The notes under the pieces were generated by a model. It did no database searches. It saw only the letters and a program-made list of their open reading frames with translations, and was not told the DNA's origin. A stretch of 64,000 bases of DNA from JAIXUI01 sp943373175 (lineage in GTDB: Bacteria; Bacteroidota; Bacteroidia; UBA7662; JAIXUI01), in NCBI GenBank assembly GCA_943373175.1, contig CALSBM010000008.1, positions 3,537 to 67,536 on the forward strand, written 5' to 3'. This document shows positions 1-7,872 of this stretch, piece after piece (within the stretch, counting starts at the first letter, position 1; each line of letters opens with the position of its first letter). The translations under genes were made by a program, and so were the position numbers.

Positions 1-246
1 TTCTACCACATGTCCCATCCAGGTGCCTTCGGTGACTCTTTTGTAGAACCCACCTGGGCAACCTTCCGAGCATTCATGCGAATACAAGGACGGCAGTAAA
101 GCCTGCAGACGTTCTAAGAAACCGGGAATATCGTTGGTAGGACGTTGCTCAAGTTCCTGAATATCAAGCGTCATAACGATGAGCTTGTGACGGCGGATGG
201 ACCAGTAGTTGGGTCCTCGCATGGCGCGTATCTCTCTAATAACCAT
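1..246 (-). CDS. cphA: Cyanophycin synthetase, N-terminal fragment cut by window edge
   Basis: The minus strand from the ATG at 246 encodes 82 residues running off the left edge. They begin MVIREIRAMRGPNYWSIRRH and continue with RPTNDIPGFLERLQALLPSL, SEGCPGGFYKR and GTWMGHVVE, which I recognise as the conserved N-terminal region of cyanophycin synthetase. The enzyme polymerises aspartate and arginine into cyanophycin, a cytoplasmic nitrogen reserve, with its ATP-grasp and Mur-ligase-like domains further on, outside the window. No Met lies in frame in the ten codons upstream, and the chosen start matches the family's usual beginning. Its functional partner, cyanophycinase, lies at 12677-13549 and points the opposite way, with the defence island between them. 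Confidence 0.9.
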   Translation of the reverse strand, partial: MVIREIRAMRGPNYWSIRRHKLIVMTLDIQELEQRPTNDIPGFLERLQALLPSLYSHECSEGCPGGFYKRVTEGTWMGHVVE

Positions 247-427
247 AGAAGTACAGAATGTGGGTTGAAAATGGAAGCTCAATCTCGTTGTGCTTGCGAT
301 GGTAAATTAGTAGAATTCAACAAGAATTAAAACTTTCTCTTTAGTAGGCGCTATCAGGAAAACATATAGTTGCTCAAAAGAGTTGAAGTGAGGATAGCTA
401 GTGTTTCCGCCCCCTATTAAGTCAGAC

Positions 428-453
428 TGATTAGTGATAAATTAAACTAATCA
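428..453. other. Inverted repeat (8-bp arms, 10-nt loop)
   Basis: TGATTAGT (428-435) and ACTAATCA (446-453) are perfect inverted arms around a 10-nt AT-rich loop. They lie at the stop of the HsdR stub and about 180 bp upstream of the cphA start. It could be an operator or a weak terminator; no U-tract follows on either strand. Confidence 0.4.
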
Positions 454-598
454 TGACCGAAGAGAAAGCACCTCGAAAGACGAATGAGGAGAAACAGATT
501 GGAAACTCCATGCGACAGCGACTGCCTTCAACAATACCCCAACCTGCTGCTCTTAAAATAGGGTCAATTAATTCTGCACTTGTTTCGGTTTCGTTCAT
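431..598 (-). pseudogene. N-terminal stub of a type I restriction HsdR-like gene
   Basis: The 55-codon minus-strand frame starts MNETETSAELIDPILRAAGW and continues GIVEGSRCRMEFPI. This is the characteristic first ~34 residues of EcoEI-like type I restriction subunit R (HSDR_N region). After about residue 34 (near position 495) the sequence stops resembling the family, and a stop follows at 431-433. The PD-D/EXK nuclease and helicase domains are missing, so it is a broken remnant of a gene that would normally exceed 700 codons. A near copy of its first nine codons occurs at 2373-2401, just before the neighbouring AlbA-domain gene. An intact HsdR would fit the restriction genes upstream; the stub cannot work as a nuclease. 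Confidence 0.7.
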
Positions 599-599
599 T
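571..599. repeat. 29-bp direct repeat, copy A
   Basis: This copy matches 2373-2401 at 26 of 29 positions in the same orientation. It spans the start codon and first codons of the HsdR stub (minus-strand NETETSAE). The two copies bracket the AlbA/HATPase gene. Confidence 0.7.
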
Positions 600-705
600 G
601 GTCTTAAGAATTTTACCGGTTACACTTTTAAGAACTTTAATGCAATATATTGAATTTCACTGTTTTGTGGCGTTTTTTTATTTCTATAAAGTGATTTCTA
701 TGAAG

Positions 706-2367
706 TTAAAGGTCGTTTTCTTGCACGTTTTGCTTTATAGAATATTTGGCCCAACGTTTAGAGCCTTCAATAAATAAGGTATTCTTGGCAACCATAGCTT
801 TCAGAATCCTTTTTATTGCATATTCATTAATTTCTTTGCCAATGCGCGTATGAATTTCACCAAAACCACTGATCGGATAGGCTGTCAAATCTTTAAAAAT
901 CAACTCTTCTAAGCGATAATCCTCAATGTTTTTCAGGTTGGTTTTGCCTTTGAAGTTGATTTTACGGATAAATTCCGGATTAACTGCGTATTGTGTACCT
1001 TTTCCTTTTCCGGTTTTAACTATCAATTCCAAATCCATGAGTCTTCCCAACCAATTTCTCAAACCCACTTCTTCATTTTGGTTAAGGATATTTGAAATTT
1101 CTACGGCTGTATAGGATTGCTGCTGTGCCAGTAAACCCAATGAAATTACCTCTTTTTGTTTTAAAGTAAATTCATTACTCGCTTTATCCATGAGGCGAAC
1201 CACTTCTTTACTTACAAACTGTTTCTTTACTATTACGGTAACGCGTTCATCTGTATCCTTTACAATCGGCAAGGGCTTGCCAGAACGTAATAATATTGCG
1301 TAAACCAAATCATACCCACTTCCTTCCTTTTCCATTAGGCCCAAATCGTAAAATATTTTGGAAAGATGCTCATTCCTTCTCACGGATTGGCTTAGAATAT
1401 TCTTTGGAGTTACTCCAAAAGGCAATCTTCCAGGACTATGAATTTCCATTCTATCCGGAAATAAATTGATAAATATATCGCCTCTTGTAGTGTATGTTCT
1501 GTGCACCAACGCATTTACTACCAGTTCTCTCACCACTTCAATCGGAAAAAATGGAATATTTTTTCTGAACATACCTTCCGAAACCTCAACGCTTTCCTGC
1601 CAATCAGGCACGTCATTTAAAACACTTTCAAGTAATTCCTTCGGATTGGCGAAATTATCATCTAAAAGAAGTTTCCAGACCTTTTCATCTTTATCATCAT
1701 ATCGAAGAATTTGCATTGAAGGAGGATAAAGCAGAGATGCTCTATCGTTACGTTTGCCAATCCATAAAATACCAAGATTGGTTAAAAAGCCATTTTTCTG
1801 TATGAAATAATAATCCAACAGCTCCTCATCGCTCATTTCTTTAATAAAGCGACTTACCCTCTGCGAACTGCGTATGTCATTCAGGAATGTTCTTCGCTTC
1901 GATTCATCAAATTGAGAAGCGGATACTTTTTTGGTGGTTTGTTCTTCCCAAATAAAAGCATTTTTATCAGCAGCCAAACGGGCCATTTCATCGGGTGGCA
2001 CAGGTATGCATTCATCGTGTACCCTTACGTAGTATCTGCCATCGGTGGTAGATGCAATAGTTTGGGCACTGCGGAATACCTGTATTTTAATAAATTCTGC
2101 ATTATTTTCAGCTGTATCAATAGTAACCGCCAAGCCAACATTTACTGTTCTGTGAGCAATATTTTTCTGAATGATATCTGGTAAATTTCGGTCGGCAATT
2201 GTTTGCTTTTCAAGCGGCAGGGTTGCTTTATCCTCGATACCAATATAAATAAAACCGCCCAGAGCATTAGCAAAACAAACACAGTCTTTAGCAAGCTCAT
2301 TCCAATCGGTAATTCTACCGTTGAGGAATTTAATTGATTTTTTGTCTATGTTTCTGTTTTCTTCCAT
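706..2367 (-). CDS. Schlafen-AlbA domain / HATPase putative DNA-binding protein
   Basis: This 553-aa protein has the layout of the AlbA_2 (Schlafen-type) plus HATPase_c_4 family, often annotated as RecG-related or transcriptional regulator. The N-terminal part (about residues 10-135) contains GRITDWNELAKDCVCFANAL and GGFIYIGIEDK, typical of AlbA_2. The central part has GHKL-like ATPase signatures: RELVVNALVHR as N-box, IHSPGRLPFG, then EKEGSGYDLV. The C-terminal ~170 residues look like winged-helix segments. In the family, AlbA_2 is associated with nucleic-acid binding and the type is common in defence islands. It is the last intact gene of the leftward island, 34 bp after the ATPase relic. 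Its role in the island, regulator or effector, is inferred. The ATG at 2367 follows a residual NETETRAEYI reading frame. Confidence 0.8.
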   Translation of the reverse strand: MEENRNIDKKSIKFLNGRITDWNELAKDCVCFANALGGFIYIGIEDKATLPLEKQTIADRNLPDIIQKNIAHRTVNVGLAVTIDTAENNAEFIKIQVFRSAQTIASTTDGRYYVRVHDECIPVPPDEMARLAADKNAFIWEEQTTKKVSASQFDESKRRTFLNDIRSSQRVSRFIKEMSDEELLDYYFIQKNGFLTNLGILWIGKRNDRASLLYPPSMQILRYDDKDEKVWKLLLDDNFANPKELLESVLNDVPDWQESVEVSEGMFRKNIPFFPIEVVRELVVNALVHRTYTTRGDIFINLFPDRMEIHSPGRLPFGVTPKNILSQSVRRNEHLSKIFYDLGLMEKEGSGYDLVYAILLRSGKPLPIVKDTDERVTVIVKKQFVSKEVVRLMDKASNEFTLKQKEVISLGLLAQQQSYTAVEISNILNQNEEVGLRNWLGRLMDLELIVKTGKGKGTQYAVNPEFIRKINFKGKTNLKNIEDYRLEELIFKDLTAYPISGFGEIHTRIGKEINEYAIKRILKAMVAKNTLFIEGSKRWAKYSIKQNVQENDL

Positions 2368-2372
2368 GATAT

Positions 2373-2401
2373 ATTCTGCTCTTGTTTCAGTTTCGTTTAT
2401 T
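2373..2401. repeat. 29-bp direct repeat, copy B
   Basis: This is the second copy of the 571-599 repeat with 3 mismatches. On the minus strand it reads INETETRAEYI directly into the start of the AlbA-domain gene, resembling the N-terminus of HsdR (usually NEAETRAEYID). It is probably a second trace of an HsdR start. Confidence 0.65.
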
Positions 2402-2798
2402 CTATGAAATTAACCAAGTTACTAAATCTGTTATTTCAGTATGGTCGCTTGGTATAAACACATTCAAATCTTCAGTGTATAACCTTGCGTTGAAATTTGC
2501 CCAACGTGATTCATTTTTTGGAATGCCTCCCAAATGGTCTTCAATAGTTCCTTTTGTCCAAACATAAAATATTACTGCTTGCATTTTTACTTTAAGTGAA
2601 ACAAAGTTTGTTTGAATTGCTGCTTCCCTTGCTAAAAGTCTGAAAGCTACTGCTGCTGACATGGAACTGTTTATAGGCCAACCAGCAATTAATATAATTG
2701 AGTGCGTTAGTGCTATTGTTGCTAAATGAGCTTGCACTGTTGCAACTATCAAAGAAGGCACGAAAATTTGTTATTTTTAATTTTGTTATCCGTTTCAT
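2402..2798 (-). pseudogene. Relic of a RecF/OLD-like AAA ATPase gene
   Basis: An ATG at 2798 overlaps the methyltransferase stop as ATGA and reads MKRITKLKITNFRAFF, the classic first strand of SMC/RecF/OLD-type ATPases ('KITNFRAF'). The Walker A that should follow is absent: after about position 2752 the frame is uninformative and stops at 2592. A different frame, offset by one, ending at 2402 gives a plausible protein tail with VWTKGTIEDHLGGIPKNESR and DLVTWLIS, reminiscent of the C-terminal part of OLD-family TOPRIM nucleases (TKG-xEDxL). I read this as one gene that lost nearly all its body by internal deletion plus a frameshift. The ~150 bp between the two ends is of unknown origin. The stub is too short to be an ATPase. 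Confidence 0.6.
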
Positions 2799-5700
2799 TT
2801 TCTTCCTTCTATGATGTTTACTTCTTCAATGGTCAATAGTTTGAGTAATGCCACACCGATAGGATGCTTCGGGTCTGACAATTCTTTGTAAACCTTTTCG
2901 ATGGTTTTTAAATTCTTTTCATCTTCTCCTTTTTTCAGTTCTGGTAAATTGGTTAGGTGCTTTAAGACCTCAGCACCACCAGCTTTTATTTCTTCGGGTA
3001 AATACAATTCATACACCATTGCATCAATGAGGCGTTCGAAGAAGGTGGTGTCTTGGTTTTGTTTTTTGAGAAGTATTACAATATTAGTAATATTTTTAAA
3101 ATCAAAATCAGTTTTCAGATCGACTTCCTTAATTGGAATCTGATCAAAGACAACTTTATTCAATTCCCTAGAATTCCCTTGCAATTCCGGAAACTCATCT
3201 TCAAAACAATATCTAAAAAGCGTTGAGTTAAACACACCTAGAAGATAATGTAAATATGTACCAGTTAGTATAAAACACTTTTGATTTGTGTAATACCCTT
3301 CATCATCGAATGTAAAAGACAAATCTTTCACCATGTTTGGGTAGATGATTTTGGGCTTTTCGAAATTGCTCCAATATCCAATTTGATCTTGTGTTTCAAA
3401 CCATTCATTATTTGTTTTTTTTCTAGCACCCTTTTCTCCAGTTTGATCGAGCTTTGTCTTCCCAAAAGATAAAAGGTGATTTTTAATAGCAGGATAGTTA
3501 ATGATATTTAAATTAAGAGTTGGGAAAGTGCCAATAAGCCAAAGTTTCGTATCGTTGAAAGTGAATCTGCCCAAATCTCTTCCTCTAAGTAAAGGCTTAA
3601 TAATTTCAATAGATTTAGGGTCGTTTTTTATTAGTTCATTTTTCGCAAAATCGTCAATTACAAATGCTTCATTTAATCCAGTTACTATACCTCTGTTTAT
3701 TTCAATATTCCAATCTTTTAATTTTTTGCCCTGGATGCCAATTTTTTGTTTTAACTGCTGTTTATTGGTATCAGTAATTACCCAAGCGTTTTCATCAAGT
3801 GATTTTATTATGGTATGATAAAGTTTGAAATTGGCGGCAAGGTTGTTAATAAGGTATTGGTTTTTTTTGGTAATGCGCAGAGCCTTGAGTTCGTTTTTGT
3901 TTTTTTCTTTTGTAAGTAAAAATATGGTGGTTAACACTGTTGCAGATTCAAACACATCTGCATCCGACAGGTCAATTAAGATTTTTCCGTTGGCATTTTT
4001 CAGAAAGAAATTTCTTAACGATTTGCCATAATTGCTTCTTAGCCATGCACTACCAGTAATAAAAACCAAATTACCTTTTGGCTTTAACAGCATTTGGCCT
4101 TTTTCAAAAAAGAGCATATAGATATCACCCGTTCTGGCAAATGTTTCAAATCCTTTGCTTTGAAGTACATCGGCAACAATTCCTAGTTTTTGAAGTTGAA
4201 CATACGGAGGATTTCCAATTACAATATCAAAACCTGTAGTCAACCCAAACATCCATTCAGGGTCAAACCAAGGGGCAAAAGTATTTTGGTCGTAAGGGTC
4301 AAAAGAGGCTATTTGCTCAGCAACGTTTGCAATTGCATCTTTATTGGTGGCTAACTCTTTTATTTGCAATTCCTTTTCAAAATTGTTTATTCTATCCTTT
4401 TGAGCTTTAATTTTCTTTGCTTTTTTATCAATTTTCGTTTGTGTTATTGCTCCAAAAATATCAGTAGTGTTAATAATTTCATAGTCCTCTTTGCTCTTTT
4501 CAAGTTGTTTTAGATTCCCCTTTTCGTCTTGTATTAATTGCTTTAATTCTATTACTTCTGAATTTCCTTTTTTAATGAGTTGTTCTTTTATTAGCTCAGA
4601 AATATGTTTTCTCAACTTCTTATCCTCCTTTTGAAGTCGTAACTTTTCTTTTCTATTAGATGCTGCAAAATATTCATGCCTTACACTTTTTAATTCATTC
4701 TCTATTTTTTTAATCGGATTACTTTCAGCAAATAAATCATTTGTAGGAATATCCAACCCTATTAACGTATTGGCTGCTACAAATTTTGTTTCCAAGTTTG
4801 GCAAACTTCTTATGCCAAAGTTTTCTTTGGTGGCTTGTTTATTTTGGTCAATAATTAAAGAAATGAAAAAACGAAGTTTTGAAATCTGAACTGCTATCGG
4901 CTGTATATCTATTCCGTAAATGCAGTTTTCTATCAAATAGAGTTTACGTCCGTAATCGCTGGCATTGTTTTCAAATACATCGTTTATTTCAGCCAGTCGC
5001 TTGCCTCTTTCTTCTTTGTCGCCAATATTAAAAGCGGCTTCTGTTTCTTCCATTGCCTTTTGGCGTTGTAAGGCTTTCCAGTGTTTGTTTTCAGGGTCAA
5101 GTTTTTGCAGCAAATGCACCATCTTGTGTAAAATGCCCATTGGGTAAGCACCCGAACCACAGGCAGGGTCTAGTATTTTGCAATTGTTGATGCCTTCAAT
5201 TAATGCTTTGGTTTCTTGCTCATCAAAGGGGTTGGGTGTTTCGGCATACGAAATCAATTCCCTTAATCGAGATTCAAAATTTTTACTTTCGTTCTTTACA
5301 TTTTGTTTGATGTATTCGAGTAGCGATTCATCCACCATATAGTTTACAATCTCTCGAGGCGTATAAAAACTACCTGTTTGTTTTCTTGCGGTAGATTGGG
5401 TTTCGGGATTGTAGCTTGCCAATAAGTTTTCAAATACCTTACCCAATAATTCAGGGTCGAGGGCAATTTCTTCTTCAATCGGTGTGTTCTCTGCAACGGT
5501 AAATTTGTAGCTCTCCAGTAGATTAATTAATCCCCTTGTTTTGTATTTTTTATTCTTGGTAGCAAAAATATCATTCAGGTCAACTTCTCTTTCTTCGCCA
5601 AAAAAAAGGTGATCAGGAACAACGGCTTGTTGCTTTGGGTTGCGGCTAAAACCATCTACATACACAATTTTGCCTTCTTCGTTCGGTTTGTCTAAACAGT

Positions 5701-6844
5701 CGAACAGGCCTCCGTTTAAGAATGGAACATCTTTAAACAATTGCATTGCGTCGCTTTCCGAAATAGCAAACAAGTCGGCATAGCGGAACAGGTTTTTAAC
5801 TCCGTACTCCTCACTATTTGTTTTAATAGTGCCATCATCTTTAGCAAATTTGCGTTCATCCATTTTTTGGTTCAGTGTTCCAAAAAACAGGTTCTGCAAA
5901 ATGGCGTGGTAATAGTTTTGCGATTTACTGTCCTTGTTAAAGTCCTTCAGAATTTTCCCCAAGTGTGCTTCATTGAATAAGGCATTTGGCACCAGCGATT
6001 TTTCTTTGATAAACCAAATAAATACAACCCTTGTAATTAACCGAATAAGGTTGGTGGCATTTCGAACCTCTTTCTTTTTCTCCAAATCGTCAGGAAACGA
6101 AACGTTTTCCATTGCCCAGAAATACCAATTTGCCAAGTCTTTAAAGAACTTCTTGTTGAGTTCTGAAATATTGAGCGTGGCTTTCCATGCTTCGTGAAGT
6201 TTTACGAAACTGTGAAATTCAAATTTTTTGTAAAGCTCGTTCAGACTTAAGTCTTTCAGTATTTCCTTATGTGCCCGCTGCGGATTGGTAATGTCAATGT
6301 CTTTGATTAAGGTTACTTTCTCTAGTACATCTTTGCTGGTGTCTTTCTTGTGCAGTCTGCGGTCAATGATGGAAAGGGTGAGTTTATTTCCATATTGAAA
6401 CAACACCATCACCGGCATTTTAAACGGCACATTCAGTTCACGGGTAATCTTTACCAACTCGCTGCGTTTGTAGCTTTCTTCTTTGAGTTGGATGGTGAAG
6501 AAAATAAAGCTATTGTATTCATTGCTATTGAATTTTGGAGGTTCAAAAACAAACTCAATTTGGCTGGTAATTCCTGAATTGAGTTCATTATCGGCCACCT
6601 GAAAAATAAACTCAATCTGCTTCCATTCATTTACCAAGGCTTTTTCTCTGTTGATGGCATTTTTAGAAAGATTGAAACTCTCCATAAAGCCATCAAAAGT
6701 AGCGGGGCTAATGCGTTCGGTTTTATTACTTGTGTAGCCTAACGCACTGTATAAAGCCAAACTACTTTCATACAGTTTATTCCTGTTGAAAGCCTGAATA
6801 GCCTCTTCTATCTGCTTGAGTTTATCGTAATCTTTATCTGTCAT
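2795..6844 (-). CDS. Eco57I-like class I SAM-dependent adenine-N6 DNA methyltransferase
   Basis: This 1349-aa protein carries the motifs of large type II/IIG N6-adenine methyltransferases: TGSFYTPREIVNYM (about residues 490-503), SAM-binding motif I ILDPACGSGAYPMGIL (about 557-572) and the catalytic NPPY in VIGNPPYVQL (about 878). The final ~350 residues resemble a TaqI-type target-recognition region. Residues ~700-840 contain charged coiled-coil-like sequence. The first ~480 residues may include extra functions, but I see no clear PD-(D/E)XK there, so restriction activity probably lies in neighbours. It would methylate adenine in a specific site to mark self DNA. Start ATG overlaps the stop of the DUF1016 gene (ATGA), and its own stop overlaps the ATPase relic start, showing tight coupling. 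Sequence is visibly AT-rich. Confidence 0.9.
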   Translation of the reverse strand: MTDKDYDKLKQIEEAIQAFNRNKLYESSLALYSALGYTSNKTERISPATFDGFMESFNLSKNAINREKALVNEWKQIEFIFQVADNELNSGITSQIEFVFEPPKFNSNEYNSFIFFTIQLKEESYKRSELVKITRELNVPFKMPVMVLFQYGNKLTLSIIDRRLHKKDTSKDVLEKVTLIKDIDITNPQRAHKEILKDLSLNELYKKFEFHSFVKLHEAWKATLNISELNKKFFKDLANWYFWAMENVSFPDDLEKKKEVRNATNLIRLITRVVFIWFIKEKSLVPNALFNEAHLGKILKDFNKDSKSQNYYHAILQNLFFGTLNQKMDERKFAKDDGTIKTNSEEYGVKNLFRYADLFAISESDAMQLFKDVPFLNGGLFDCLDKPNEEGKIVYVDGFSRNPKQQAVVPDHLFFGEEREVDLNDIFATKNKKYKTRGLINLLESYKFTVAENTPIEEEIALDPELLGKVFENLLASYNPETQSTARKQTGSFYTPREIVNYMVDESLLEYIKQNVKNESKNFESRLRELISYAETPNPFDEQETKALIEGINNCKILDPACGSGAYPMGILHKMVHLLQKLDPENKHWKALQRQKAMEETEAAFNIGDKEERGKRLAEINDVFENNASDYGRKLYLIENCIYGIDIQPIAVQISKLRFFISLIIDQNKQATKENFGIRSLPNLETKFVAANTLIGLDIPTNDLFAESNPIKKIENELKSVRHEYFAASNRKEKLRLQKEDKKLRKHISELIKEQLIKKGNSEVIELKQLIQDEKGNLKQLEKSKEDYEIINTTDIFGAITQTKIDKKAKKIKAQKDRINNFEKELQIKELATNKDAIANVAEQIASFDPYDQNTFAPWFDPEWMFGLTTGFDIVIGNPPYVQLQKLGIVADVLQSKGFETFARTGDIYMLFFEKGQMLLKPKGNLVFITGSAWLRSNYGKSLRNFFLKNANGKILIDLSDADVFESATVLTTIFLLTKEKNKNELKALRITKKNQYLINNLAANFKLYHTIIKSLDENAWVITDTNKQQLKQKIGIQGKKLKDWNIEINRGIVTGLNEAFVIDDFAKNELIKNDPKSIEIIKPLLRGRDLGRFTFNDTKLWLIGTFPTLNLNIINYPAIKNHLLSFGKTKLDQTGEKGARKKTNNEWFETQDQIGYWSNFEKPKIIYPNMVKDLSFTFDDEGYYTNQKCFILTGTYLHYLLGVFNSTLFRYCFEDEFPELQGNSRELNKVVFDQIPIKEVDLKTDFDFKNITNIVILLKKQNQDTTFFERLIDAMVYELYLPEEIKAGGAEVLKHLTNLPELKKGEDEKNLKTIEKVYKELSDPKHPIGVALLKLLTIEEVNIIEGRK

Positions 6845-7869
6845 TTTGGTTCAAGGTTATCCAGTCTATCACTCATTCTGTCTTGTTCTATCAGGGCTTT
6901 CAATTCTTCCTCCTTTGGCAAATACAAGAGGTACTTACTGGCAAATATTTGCGCATTGTCTTTTGGTAATGTTATCTCAACCAAAGTATCTTTTTTGTCT
7001 CTACTTAGAATAATGCCAATGGTAGGTAACTCATCGCTCGACTTTACAAAGCGGTCATAGTAATTTACATACATCTGCATTTGTCCTAAATCTTGATGCT
7101 TTAATTTGCCAATTTTCAAATCAATCAAAACGAAACATCGCAACAATCGATTGTAAAAAACAAGGTCAACTCTAAAATGTTCTTCATCAAAACTAAATCT
7201 CATTTGCCTACCCACAAAGGTGAATCCTTTGCCAAGTTCAAGTAAATATTTTTCAATTTTATCAATCAGAGCTTGTTCTAAATCCGATTCAGAATAGATA
7301 CTCTTTTCGGGCAAATCTAAAAAATCAAGTATGTATGGGTCTTTGATAGCATCTATAGGTTTTTCAATTATTTGTCCTTTGCTTCCGAGTGCTTTAACTC
7401 CTTTTTTATCTTTAGAAATCAACAGCCGTTGAAACAAACCTGAACTAATTTGTCTTTCAAGTTCCCTTACACTCCAGTTACCATTTTCTGCTTCTATTTG
7501 GTAAAAACTGCGTTCATTTTCATCGGGCAGTCTAATAAGGTGAATATAGTGTGTCCAGCTTAAACTTTGCGAAATCGGTGATTTCGCATTCTTGTAGCAG
7601 ATATAAAATTTTCGAATAAGCTCTAAGTTTCTTTTAGAATACCCTTTGCCAAATTCTTTAGTAAGGTTAAGTGATAATTCATGTATTAAATAGGTGCCAT
7701 ATTCTGCTTCATTTTTGCCATTTTGTTCTTGTTCTACAATCTGTTTTCCCAATTCAAAATAGGTTTCTACCATTAAATGATTTACGCTATAAATCAGTCT
7801 TTGCTGGGCAAAACGAAGTAAATTCTTTACTTGTTCAATAAATATTGTGTCAATTTTATGTTTAGCCAT
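6841..7869 (-). CDS. DUF1016 (YhcG-like) PDDEXK nuclease
   Basis: This 342-aa protein matches the DUF1016/YhcG family. A helical N-terminal domain (residues ~10-150) contains YFELGKQIVEQEQ, GKGYSKRNLELIRKFY and LSWTHYIHLIRL. A C-terminal PD-(D/E)XK nuclease fold follows, with D235 in RVDLVFYNRLL and the D-x-K pair D250/K252 in VLIDLKIGKL. The family often sits inside type I and related restriction loci. Here it lies between the helicase (3-bp gap) and the methyltransferase (4-bp overlap), so co-translation is likely. It may supply DNA cleavage to the system or act as an embedded accessory; that choice is inference. The ATG at 7869 is well placed after the helicase stop at 7873. Confidence 0.88.
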   Translation of the reverse strand: MAKHKIDTIFIEQVKNLLRFAQQRLIYSVNHLMVETYFELGKQIVEQEQNGKNEAEYGTYLIHELSLNLTKEFGKGYSKRNLELIRKFYICYKNAKSPISQSLSWTHYIHLIRLPDENERSFYQIEAENGNWSVRELERQISSGLFQRLLISKDKKGVKALGSKGQIIEKPIDAIKDPYILDFLDLPEKSIYSESDLEQALIDKIEKYLLELGKGFTFVGRQMRFSFDEEHFRVDLVFYNRLLRCFVLIDLKIGKLKHQDLGQMQMYVNYYDRFVKSSDELPTIGIILSRDKKDTLVEITLPKDNAQIFASKYLLYLPKEEELKALIEQDRMSDRLDNLEPK

Positions 7870-7872
7870 TGC

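Noticed and set aside
145..330. 61-codon forward frame at the left edge
   Set aside because: It is antisense to the cyanophycin synthetase N-terminus, which has clear family similarity.
2602..2761. N-terminal half of a 119-codon minus frame over the ATPase relic
   Set aside because: Only the last ~65 codons look protein-like; the first half has no support and lies in the region of unknown origin between the two relic ends.
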